From: Vicinamibacteria bacterium
GTDB taxonomy: Bacteria > Acidobacteriota > Vicinamibacteria > Vicinamibacterales > UBA2999
NCBI GenBank assembly: GCA_025938035.1
Contig: JAICQE010000001.1
Coordinates: 1 to 64,000, forward strand
Direction of reading: 5' to 3'
DNA length: 64,000 nt
Shown piece after piece: positions 41,065-47,826 of this stretch. Both the position numbers and the translations under genes were made by a program. The notes under the pieces are model-generated. The model was given only the letters and a program-made list of their open reading frames with translations, was not told the DNA's origin and did not search any database. The stretch's first letter is position 1; the number at the start of each line of letters is the position of its first letter.

Positions 41065-41289
41065 TCAGGCGCCGCCGGCCGTTTCCAACTGCTCTGAGAG
41101 CTCGCGCAGCTGTGTGGCAATTGCCGCCACGCCATCAGCCGCCAGACGAATCTCGGTGAGATAGCCCCCGACTGCTGAATTCTGTTCGAGCTCCTCGCCC
41201 AGCGACGCGAAGCCGAGGATGGTCGCGCACAGATTGTTCAGCTCGTGAGCCGCATCGCGCAGCGTTTTCACGGATGCGTCCTTCATCAT
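41065..41289 (-). CDS. Stand-alone histidine-kinase dimerisation (DHp) domain protein
   Basis: 74 residues, ATG at 41289 overlapping the stop of the kinase gene (ATGATGA). The whole protein is a DHp/HisKA-like hairpin: H15 in AAHELNNLCATILGFASLGE is a normal H-box, and YLTEIRLAADGVAAIATQLR is the second helix. It closely parallels the DHp domain of the kinase encoded upstream (AHDFNNLLVSVLGNAGL; RLTDIELAAQRAAELTRQML), suggesting partial duplication. There is no ATPase domain. It could accept phosphate as a phosphotransferase or form heterodimers that dampen the kinase; neither is shown. Confidence 0.75.
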   Translation of the reverse strand: MMKDASVKTLRDAAHELNNLCATILGFASLGEELEQNSAVGGYLTEIRLAADGVAAIATQLRELSEQLETAGGA

Positions 41290-43415
41290 GCCTGCTCCAC
41301 CACGCGACGCTGTACAGCGTCCTGAATCATTCGGACCAGGGTTGCCGGGCTGAACGGCTTCTGCAGGAAGCCCGCGACCTCGTGAGGTCCGAAACGCGCC
41401 ACGGCATCGGGTTCGGTGTATCCGCTCATCAGCACGACCGGCAGATCAGGGTGCATCTGCCTGATCACGTGACAGGTATCGGCGCCGCTCAAACGCGGCA
41501 TGGTCATGTCGAGAAGCACCGCGTCGAACTCGCCGCGGCGCTCACGGAGCGCTGCCACGCCCTCCTCGCCGTCGCAGGCACCGACAACGCGGAATCCCGA
41601 CCGCTCGAGCGACAGGGTCGCTACGGTCCGCACGCCATCGTCATCGTCGACGACGAGGATGGTTGCGCCGGAAAGCGCCGTCTTCGCGATCACGCCTGGA
41701 ACGTGACGATGCGATGAAGAAGCCGCGGCGGCGGGGAGCAGCAATCGGAAGCACGTGCCGAAACCGGGAGTCGAATCCACCGTGACGGCCCCGCGGTGGC
41801 TGCGGACGATCCCCAGGACCGCGGCCAGCCCGAGGCCGCGTCCCGTGACCTTGGTCGTGAAGAACGGATCGAAGATGCGCGCGAGCGTTGCCTGGTCCAT
41901 GCCGCAGCCGGTATCCGCGACTTGCGCGAACACGAATTCTCCCGGCGCGACATCGGCACCGATGCAGCTTTGCGCGAGGTAGTCACGTGTGGCAGACAGG
42001 CGGCCGGTGGCGATCTCTATTCGCCCTGCGGTTCCGCCAATCGCGTCAGCCGCGTTCGTCACGAGATTCATGACGACTTGACGCAGCTGCGATGCGTCGG
42101 CCTCGACGTCCGGCAGGTCATCCGCGAGGCGCACGTCGATCTCCGCCGTCCGCGGCACCACGGTGCGGAGGAGCGTGACGAGCTCGCCGACGATCTCCGA
42201 CAGGTTGAGGCGCTGGACGACGAACCGCCCTCGGCCCGCGTAGGCGAGCATCTGCCGCGTCAGTTCCGCGGCGCGTTGAGCCGCGAGCTCGATATCCGTC
42301 AAGCGTCCGCGTGCCGGCGACGCGGGATCGATCTCCGCAATCGCCAGGCCGGCGTTGCCGAGCACGCTGACCAGCAGGTTGTTGAAATCGTGCGCGATCC
42401 CGCCGGCCAGCACGCCAAGGCTCTCCAGCTTCTGCACGTGCAGCATCTGCCGCTCGAGCGTGCGGCGCTCTTCTTCGGCTCTGAGGCGGGCGGTGACGTC
42501 GCGAAACGAGAAGACGCGGCCGACGGTCCGGCCGTCAACGCGCTGCGGTCGTGAATACCGCTCGAACACCCGGCCGTCTTTCAGGTGTGTGACGGATCGG
42601 TGTTCGCCGTCGCTGGCAACTGCGGCTTCGTAGTTCGCCTTGACGGCATCGGGGTGAACGCACTGCGTCGGCACCCATGCGAGCCATGCCTCCACCGATC
42701 CGCTGTCGATCACGTCGGCCGGCGGATTCCACATCTCGATCACGCGCTGGTTGAATCGGGTCACGCGTCCGTGTTCGTCGGTCACGAAGATTCCGTCGGC
42801 GGCGGCCTCCACCGTCGCTGAATAGAGCGCCAGCTCGCGTCTGAGGTCGTGATCCATCGCCGCGCGTTCGAACGCCGCGCCGAGCACGTGGGCCACCGCC
42901 TGGACGAAAAACAGATCTTCGCGCGAGTACGTTCGCTCGTGCCTCGCGCCGACGACGAGCAGCCCGTACGGCCGCGTGCGGCCGGGAATACGCATCGCCA
43001 CGGTGTGCCGCAGTCCCTCCTGCGCCGCCAGCGAGTCTGGTTCAGGATGCGGTTCGGACGGCGAATCGCAGACCGGCGTTTCGGACTCGAGCGCACACGC
43101 CGGAAACCTCGAACGATCGGGCCGCAGGCACGTCTGGCCGGGGACCGACGCGATGAGACCATGCCCGGCACGTAAGAGGAGCCGGTCGTCGTGGGCCGCC
43201 TCGCAGACAGCGGCCATGCCAACCGCCAGCGTCTCGGCGACGAGGCTGACCGTCTGGTCGAGGAGCAGCGGAAAGTCCGCACCGGCCAGCGCCCGTTGGC
43301 TCAGCGTGGCGACCGCGGCGTGCCCTCGCGCGGCGTCATGCGACCGGCGTTCGACCCGAACAGACGGCACCACCCCATCGTCATGGCGGTCGAGGGCGGG
43401 TTTCGAGGTCGGCAA
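41286..43415 (-). CDS. Hybrid sensor histidine kinase: GAF-PAS-HisKA-HATPase-REC
   Basis: 709 residues, TTG start with AGGAAAACGC upstream. Order: GAF (about 35-185, MRIPGRTRPYGLLVVGA), PAS (195-310, TVEAAADGIFVTDEHGRVTR), DHp with H342 in GGIAHDFNNLL, HATPase with N450/N454 (QVVMNLVTNAADA), DTGCGMD and GRGLGLAAVLG, and a receiver domain (ATILVVDDDDGVRT) with phosphoacceptor D636 in DAVLLDMTMPRLSG. No membrane segments, so it is a soluble cytoplasmic kinase sensing an internal signal or a redox/ligand input via GAF. No separate output regulator is adjacent; a free DHp protein is encoded by the overlapping next gene. Confidence 0.9.
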   Translation of the reverse strand: MPTSKPALDRHDDGVVPSVRVERRSHDAARGHAAVATLSQRALAGADFPLLLDQTVSLVAETLAVGMAAVCEAAHDDRLLLRAGHGLIASVPGQTCLRPDRSRFPACALESETPVCDSPSEPHPEPDSLAAQEGLRHTVAMRIPGRTRPYGLLVVGARHERTYSREDLFFVQAVAHVLGAAFERAAMDHDLRRELALYSATVEAAADGIFVTDEHGRVTRFNQRVIEMWNPPADVIDSGSVEAWLAWVPTQCVHPDAVKANYEAAVASDGEHRSVTHLKDGRVFERYSRPQRVDGRTVGRVFSFRDVTARLRAEEERRTLERQMLHVQKLESLGVLAGGIAHDFNNLLVSVLGNAGLAIAEIDPASPARGRLTDIELAAQRAAELTRQMLAYAGRGRFVVQRLNLSEIVGELVTLLRTVVPRTAEIDVRLADDLPDVEADASQLRQVVMNLVTNAADAIGGTAGRIEIATGRLSATRDYLAQSCIGADVAPGEFVFAQVADTGCGMDQATLARIFDPFFTTKVTGRGLGLAAVLGIVRSHRGAVTVDSTPGFGTCFRLLLPAAAASSSHRHVPGVIAKTALSGATILVVDDDDGVRTVATLSLERSGFRVVGACDGEEGVAALRERRGEFDAVLLDMTMPRLSGADTCHVIRQMHPDLPVVLMSGYTEPDAVARFGPHEVAGFLQKPFSPATLVRMIQDAVQRRVVEQA

Positions 43416-43499
43416 GCGTTTTCCTGCTTGTTGGGTATCGGTCGATGTCGCGGTTGACGACAGGAGTGTAAGTACGGTGAATCGACGTGCTACGGAGGG

Positions 43500-44093
43500 C
43501 TAGCGGCCGAGCGCCTCGTAATCCCCCGGCGTGTCCACGTCGACGAGGCACCCCTCGTCCGTGACCGGTACATTCAGAATTTCGCCGGCGTGCGCACGGA
43601 CGACGGCCTTCGCTCCGACGTCGAGCGGCGCCTGCCGCAACTCCTGGAAGAGACGCCGATCGAACACCACCGGATGACCGTGCCGCTCGCCGATCGCGGG
43701 GCGAACGATCGGCGCGCCGGTCCGGTGCCATTCGGAAACGACGAGGCGAACGGTCTCCGGCGTCATGAGGGGGACATCCACGAGCGTCACGACCGCTGCA
43801 GGTGCGTTGGCGGGGAGCTGGTCGATTCCGATCAGCAGGGAGGAAAGCTGACCACGAGACGGATCAGGGTTGCGAACGACCTGCGGTGACACCGCCGGCG
43901 CGCCATGCGCGAGCGCAGCAGTAATTCGCTCGTGATCACGGCCGGTCACCACGACGATTTCGGTGAGGCCCGCCGCGGCAAATGTGTCGGCGATCGCCGC
44001 GACGAAGGGTCTGCCGTCGCGCGTGAGGAGCAAAGCCTTGGGGAACCCCATCCGGGCCGAGTCCCCCGCAGCGAGAATCACCCCAGGCAGCAT
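43500..44093 (-). CDS. MobA/MocA-like nucleotidyltransferase
   Basis: 197 residues from the ATG at 44093 (open to 44138), beginning with LPGVILAAGDSARMGFPKAL, the LAAGxSxRMGxxK nucleotide-binding signature. AAVVTLVDVPLMTPETVRLV is the metal-binding DxP region, and GERHGHPVVFDRRLFQEL follows. The family transfers GMP or CMP to molybdopterin (MobA, MocA) or activates other molecules. MoaD and MoaE occur 9 kb away, so a role in molybdenum cofactor maturation is plausible; MocA-type CMP transfer is favoured by the GHPV motif. TACGAT lies five bases upstream of the start. Confidence 0.75.
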   Translation of the reverse strand: MLPGVILAAGDSARMGFPKALLLTRDGRPFVAAIADTFAAAGLTEIVVVTGRDHERITAALAHGAPAVSPQVVRNPDPSRGQLSSLLIGIDQLPANAPAAVVTLVDVPLMTPETVRLVVSEWHRTGAPIVRPAIGERHGHPVVFDRRLFQELRQAPLDVGAKAVVRAHAGEILNVPVTDEGCLVDVDTPGDYEALGR

Positions 44094-44140
44094 GCGGCAT
44101 CGTACGCCAACTGGTGGCAAGACAAGGACTTCGGGCACGC

Positions 44141-44169
44141 TTGACTTCGTACGACGTACTCCCTACACT
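44141..44169 (+). promoter_or_regulatory. Promoter of a cold-shock gene, with long 5' UTR
   Basis: TTGACT (44141-44146), a 17-base spacer and TACACT (44164-44169). The start is expected near 44176, which leaves a leader of about 114 bases before the cold-shock ATG at 44290, far longer than needed for ribosome binding. Confidence 0.65.
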
Positions 44170-44289
44170 GGCCCAGCTTTTCGGCCGGTGCGCGCGTACG
44201 TCCTTCCTTTCGGGATCGGCCGCTCCGCGTGACGGCCGCAACGACGAGTCGAACATCTAACGATCGACGCGCATCGGAGGACCGAGGTT

Positions 44290-44496
44290 ATGCCCACCGG
44301 GACTATCGCACGCCTCCTCATCGACAAGGGATTCGGATTCATCCGCGATGAGGGCGGTATCGAGCACTTCTTCCATCGCAGCGCTGTACGCGGCGCTGTG
44401 TTCGAGCTGCTCCGAGAGGGCCAGCGTGTGGAATTTCAACCGGAGGAATCGGCCAAGGGACCGCGAGCAGGCGATATCCGCCTGATCGAGGGGTAA
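44290..44496 (+). CDS. Cold-shock domain protein
   Basis: 68 residues; GGAGGACCGAGGTT precedes the ATG. RNP1 is GFGFIRD (K/N-G-F-G-F-I) and RNP2 is EHFFHRSA, so nucleic acid binding is expected; KGPRAGDIRLIEG ends the barrel. Family members act as RNA chaperones. The long 5' UTR and the SD fit cspA-type control through the leader. It converges with a second cold-shock gene and the two end in a shared hairpin. Confidence 0.9.
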   Translation: MPTGTIARLLIDKGFGFIRDEGGIEHFFHRSAVRGAVFELLREGQRVEFQPEESAKGPRAGDIRLIEG

Positions 44497-44533
44497 GGGG
44501 CCTGATCGAAGGATACGGATTCGCGTCCTCGAT

Positions 44534-44562
44534 CTCCCGGCCCGCCAATCGGGGGCCGGGAG
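44534..44562. terminator. Bidirectional hairpin terminator
   Basis: CTCCCGGCCC (44534-44543), 9-base loop, GGGCCGGGAG (44553-44562): a perfect 10-bp stem midway between two convergent cold-shock genes. Very stable and usable from both directions; no T-run. Confidence 0.65.
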
Positions 44563-44578
44563 CACTTCCCGCCAGGTC

Positions 44579-44782
44579 TCAGGATTCCGCCCGGATGTTG
44601 CCCGCCCGCGGACCCTTCTGCGACGGCTCTTCGTCGAAGCTGACGCGCTGACCCTCGTTGAGCTGTTCAAATCCTCCGGCTTCAACCGAGCTGCGGTGGA
44701 AGAACCACTCCTGACCGCCATCGTCGCGGATGAAGCCGAAGCCGCGATCTCTCACCAGACGTTTGATTGTTCCGTTCGCCAC
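44579..44782 (-). CDS. Cold-shock domain protein
   Basis: 67 residues from the GTG at 44782 (GGAGGG eight bases upstream); the open frame extends to 44857 without homology. ANGTIKRLVRDRGFGFIRDD contains RNP1, EWFFHRSSVEA RNP2, and the end is KGPRAGNIRAES. It is similar to the convergent paralogue (RxRGFGFIRDxGG; KGPRAGxIR), consistent with a local inverted duplication. Confidence 0.9.
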   Translation of the reverse strand: MANGTIKRLVRDRGFGFIRDDGGQEWFFHRSSVEAGGFEQLNEGQRVSFDEEPSQKGPRAGNIRAES

Positions 44783-44844
44783 GTGCAGAACCCTCCGTGT
44801 GTCGCGCCGGCGACCCATTGACAAGCGAATCAAGTTTTGTTCCG

Positions 44845-45558
44845 TCAGGAAAACCATCGACGTAAGCCCGACCGTGGTTTCAACGCGCCTGTGGCGGGCT
44901 GAAGCTCGAGCACTGAGTCGGCGGCGGCCCCGGCAAACGCGGCGTCTGCGGTCATCAGAAGCGTGGCGAGGCCGCGATTGCGTGAGATGCGGCGGACGTC
45001 GCTGGCGAAGCTCGGCGATTCCTCGCGCGCCAGCAGGGCATTCGGGTGCTCCGCCAGAAGGACGCGTGGGTGCAGAGCGAGCGCGCGACCGAGACGCAGC
45101 CGAAGCTGATCCGTTGGCGTCAGTGCTGATGTCGGGAGCGCCATTCTGTCTGCTGCAAGCCCGACCTCGGACGCGAGGCGCCGCACTTCCTCGCGGATGG
45201 GCGGCGGCATCACGTCAATATCCAGCGAGATCGGCAGGGCCAGGTTTTGCTCCGCGGTGAATTGCTCCACGAGCAGGGCGCGGCCGCTAATCAAGCCGAA
45301 GCGATCGAGCCCGGTCACCCAGTCGTCAACGGCACTGATGGATTCCGTTGACCGGCCGAACACTCGGACCTCGCCTTCATCGGGCAGCTGGGCGCCCGTA
45401 ATCAGATTGACGAGAACCTCCGCCATTGCCGCGTCCAGGCCGAGCAAGGCGATCGATTGACCCGCTCGAAGCTCCAGGCGCTGGATACGGAGCGGACGAA
45501 GCGCGCGGTAATCCTTGGAGACACCGGCCACCTCGACGAGGAGCTCGCCGTCAGCCAT
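44845..45558 (-). CDS. Degenerate ABC-type ATPase (predicted pseudo-ATPase)
   Basis: 237 residues from the ATG at 45558, overlapping the PHP gene by 8 bases. The fold is that of an ABC nucleotide-binding domain (LLVEVAGVSKDYRALRPLRI; NLITGAQLPDEGEVRVFG; QFTAEQNLALPI), but catalytic motifs are lost: the Walker A position reads GLDAAMAEV (residues 40-48) instead of GxxGxGKST, Walker B is VLLAEH (D changed), the signature is LTPTDQLRL, and the H-loop His is Ala (LMTADAAF). It cannot hydrolyse ATP by the usual mechanism. The rest of the domain is conserved, so this is not simple decay. No permease is adjacent. Confidence 0.7.
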   Translation of the reverse strand: MADGELLVEVAGVSKDYRALRPLRIQRLELRAGQSIALLGLDAAMAEVLVNLITGAQLPDEGEVRVFGRSTESISAVDDWVTGLDRFGLISGRALLVEQFTAEQNLALPISLDIDVMPPPIREEVRRLASEVGLAADRMALPTSALTPTDQLRLRLGRALALHPRVLLAEHPNALLAREESPSFASDVRRISRNRGLATLLMTADAAFAGAAADSVLELQPATGALKPRSGLRRWFS

Positions 45559-46378
45559 CCGTACGGCGTGCGCCGACCAGCCTGGTCCACTCGCTCTCCG
45601 GCAGGACTGATGCGCCCGGCGCGATGCCATGGGCAGGGTCGCCGTGAAAATCCGAACCGCCGGTGACCATGAAGTCCAGCTGCCGGGCCATCGCCAGATA
45701 CGCCGTCACCGCACTTGCGTCGTGATCGGAGTGATACACCTCGATGGCATCGAGGCCGGCGCTGCGCAACGCAGCAATTCGATCGTCGATGAGGGTCCGG
45801 CCGGGATGGGCGAGCGAGACCAATCCGCCGGCGCGATGCACGATTCCAATCACCTCTTCCGGCGACGCACCGGGGCGCTCGATGAACGCAGGGCACCCGC
45901 GTCCGAGCCACTTGTCGAACGCCTCCTGCGTCGTGGCCACGTAGCCGGCGTCGATCATCGCCCGCGCAAGCCGTGGTCGCCCGATCGACTTGCTGCTCTG
46001 GCGCTGCGCTTCCTCGAGCACTGGCTGAACGTCGACGGGCATTCCCAGCGCGCCGAGCCGGTTCGCGATGTCGACGATGCGGGCGATCCGCGTCGCACGC
46101 TGCGCGGTCAGGAACTGCGCGAATGCACCGTCCCGGCGATCGAAAAAGTAGCCGAGCATATGCACGTCGCGGCCTCGATCGACGGCGGTGATCTCGATGC
46201 CCGGTATGAGCAGTACTCCGCGGCGCGACGCCTCGGCGGCTGCCTCATCGAAACCGTCGGTCGTGTCGTGGTCGGTCACGGCGAGGATTCGAACGCCCGA
46301 CGCGGCCGCATGCGCGACGAGTTCAGTCGGCGTCAGGCGTCCGTCTGAGGCTGTGGTGTGGAGATGAAGGTCGATCAC
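45551..46378 (-). CDS. PHP-domain phosphoesterase (TrpH/RNase AM-like)
   Basis: 275 residues, GTG start (VIDLHLHTTASDGRLTP). The PHP metal motifs are present: DLHLHTTASDG, ILAVTDHDTTDGF, GIEITAV, LVSLAHPGRT, IEVYHS and VTGGSDFHGD. Family enzymes remove phosphate from 3',5'-bisphosphorylated nucleotides (RNase AM / TrpH) or related substrates, and all listed ligands are intact. The degenerate ABC ATPase overlaps its end by 8 bases, implying tight coupling. Confidence 0.85.
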   Translation of the reverse strand: MIDLHLHTTASDGRLTPTELVAHAAASGVRILAVTDHDTTDGFDEAAAEASRRGVLLIPGIEITAVDRGRDVHMLGYFFDRRDGAFAQFLTAQRATRIARIVDIANRLGALGMPVDVQPVLEEAQRQSSKSIGRPRLARAMIDAGYVATTQEAFDKWLGRGCPAFIERPGASPEEVIGIVHRAGGLVSLAHPGRTLIDDRIAALRSAGLDAIEVYHSDHDASAVTAYLAMARQLDFMVTGGSDFHGDPAHGIAPGASVLPESEWTRLVGARRTDG

Positions 46379-46399
46379 AGCGGGGGCGCGACGACCCCG

Positions 46400-47377
46400 T
46401 CAGCGTGGCGTGCGAGCCGACGTCGCGGCGGCGCGGCGCGGCGCCTTTCCCTGCCGTTTCGCGAGCGCCTTGTATTCGCGGACCAGTAAATCGAGGTGAT
46501 TGCGTTCCTCGTCGGCAAATTCCAGGAAGATTTGTTTGCCCTCGGAGTCTTCGAACCGTTCGCCGTACTTCTTGAAGAACCGGTGTGAACCGCGCTCGCA
46601 GCGGATGCCAATCATCAACGCCTGCTCGTCGTTCACGCCGCGGAGCAGCCGCTCGGCACCCTCCGCAAACAACCCGTTTGCCGCGCCCTTGAAGAACAGG
46701 AACTTCGGCCGTGACTCGAGCTGCGGATCGCGCAGCAACAGCTGGCTGTAGCGCTCCTCGAGCTTGCCGAGATGCTCTTTCTCTTCCATCGCCAGGTCAT
46801 GAAAGATCTTCCGGCCGCGGGCGTCCTTGGCAATTCTGGCGGCGCGTGAATAGAACTCCAACCCGCTCTTCTCGGTGGCGATCGCAATCTGCAGCGCGTC
46901 GCGGGCGAACACCAGGTCGGTATGTCCGACGTCGGTCGCCGCGGCGGGACGGCCAGTCCGGCATGCCTCGCACGTGCCGTATATCTGGACGACGCTCTGC
47001 GCCGGCGCGAACGCGCGTGCCGCTGCCACCTCTTCGACGAGCGCCTCGATATCCGAGCTGAGGAACTCGAACGAGCGATGACAGGTCTTGCAGATCAGGT
47101 GGAAGTGCCGCGGCTGACGCCATGAGTGCTCGAAGCGGAAGCGTCCTTCGCCGAAGTCGACTTTCCGGGCGATGCCGGCATCGACCATCCACTGCAGGGT
47201 GCGGTAGACGGTAGCCCGGCTGATCCGCTGATCTTCCTTACGGATGATGTCGACGAGATCGTCGGCGCTGAAGTGTCCTTCCTGACGGAGGAAGACGTTG
47301 ACGATTTGCTCGCGTTTGCTGGAGCGCTTGCCGCCTTCCGGCTTCAGCCTGGTGAGATCGGGAAAGGCCGTAGGCAC
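46400..47377 (-). CDS. Fur-family regulator fused to a rubrerythrin-like diiron domain
   Basis: 325 residues, GTG start. Residues 20-142 are a complete Fur protein: winged helix (RISRATVYRTLQWMVDAGIA), HFHLICKTCHRSFEF and structural zinc cysteines C96/C99 and C136/C139. Residues 155-305 form a ferritin-like bundle with diiron ligands E169, E199, H202 (MEEKEH), E261, E291 and H294 (DEERNH). Fur represses genes in response to metal or peroxide; the diiron domain could sense iron or peroxide, or consume peroxide. One chain thus may join sensor and repressor. It follows the Fe-S carrier erpA by 17 bases, so it probably shares its transcript. Confidence 0.85.
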   Translation of the reverse strand: MPTAFPDLTRLKPEGGKRSSKREQIVNVFLRQEGHFSADDLVDIIRKEDQRISRATVYRTLQWMVDAGIARKVDFGEGRFRFEHSWRQPRHFHLICKTCHRSFEFLSSDIEALVEEVAAARAFAPAQSVVQIYGTCEACRTGRPAAATDVGHTDLVFARDALQIAIATEKSGLEFYSRAARIAKDARGRKIFHDLAMEEKEHLGKLEERYSQLLLRDPQLESRPKFLFFKGAANGLFAEGAERLLRGVNDEQALMIGIRCERGSHRFFKKYGERFEDSEGKQIFLEFADEERNHLDLLVREYKALAKRQGKAPRRAAATSARTPR

Positions 47378-47394
47378 CGCGAAGGCCCGCTCCC

Positions 47395-47718
47395 TTACAC
47401 GCTGAATGACTGGCCGCAGCCGCAGGTGGACGTGGCGTTCGGGTTCTTGATCGTGAAGCCACCGCCCGTCACGGTATCGACGAAGTCGACCTCAGCGCCC
47501 TTGAGGTAGCTGATGCTGACCGGATCAACGAACAATCGGACGCCGTTCGACTCGAACACCTGATCGGCGTCGCCGCCGTTTTCCTCGATCATGAGGCCGT
47601 ACTGGAACCCCGAGCAGCCGCCGCCCTGCACGAACACGCGCAGCCCGCTGCCCGCCTTTCCTTCTTCGACAAGCAGCTCGTTGATCTTCGACGCTGCCGT
47701 TGGGGACACATTGATCAT
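47395..47718 (-). CDS. erpA: A-type Fe-S cluster carrier (ErpA-like)
   Basis: 107 residues. The three ligand cysteines are C35 (GGGCSGFQYG) and C99/C101 (STCGCGQSFSV). Core motifs VSPTAASKINELL and VDPVSISYLKGAEVDFVD match ErpA/IscA/HesB. It receives Fe-S clusters and passes them to target enzymes, such as the class I fumarase nearby. Promoter TTGCTG-17-TATAAT ends six bases before the ATG, so the message should be leaderless. A Fur-rubrerythrin fusion follows on the same strand. Confidence 0.93.
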   Translation of the reverse strand: MINVSPTAASKINELLVEEGKAGSGLRVFVQGGGCSGFQYGLMIEENGGDADQVFESNGVRLFVDPVSISYLKGAEVDFVDTVTGGGFTIKNPNATSTCGCGQSFSV

Positions 47719-47724
47719 ATGGAA

Positions 47725-47753
47725 ATTATACGCGCCGCCGACCGCTCCAGCAA
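47725..47753 (-). promoter_or_regulatory. Strong promoter of erpA with predicted leaderless start
   Basis: On the minus strand TTGCTG (47748-47753) and TATAAT (47725-47730) with a 17-base spacer; only six bases separate TATAAT from the ATG at 47718. The predicted start of transcription is at or within one base of the ATG, and there is no Shine-Dalgarno sequence. The clearest of the leaderless-type promoters. Confidence 0.75.
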
Positions 47754-47826
47754 AGGCGCCCCGGCTTATGCCTGCGCGCTATTCCTTTGATAATCAGCAC
47801 CTTACACGGCGGGCTCATCAGGATCG

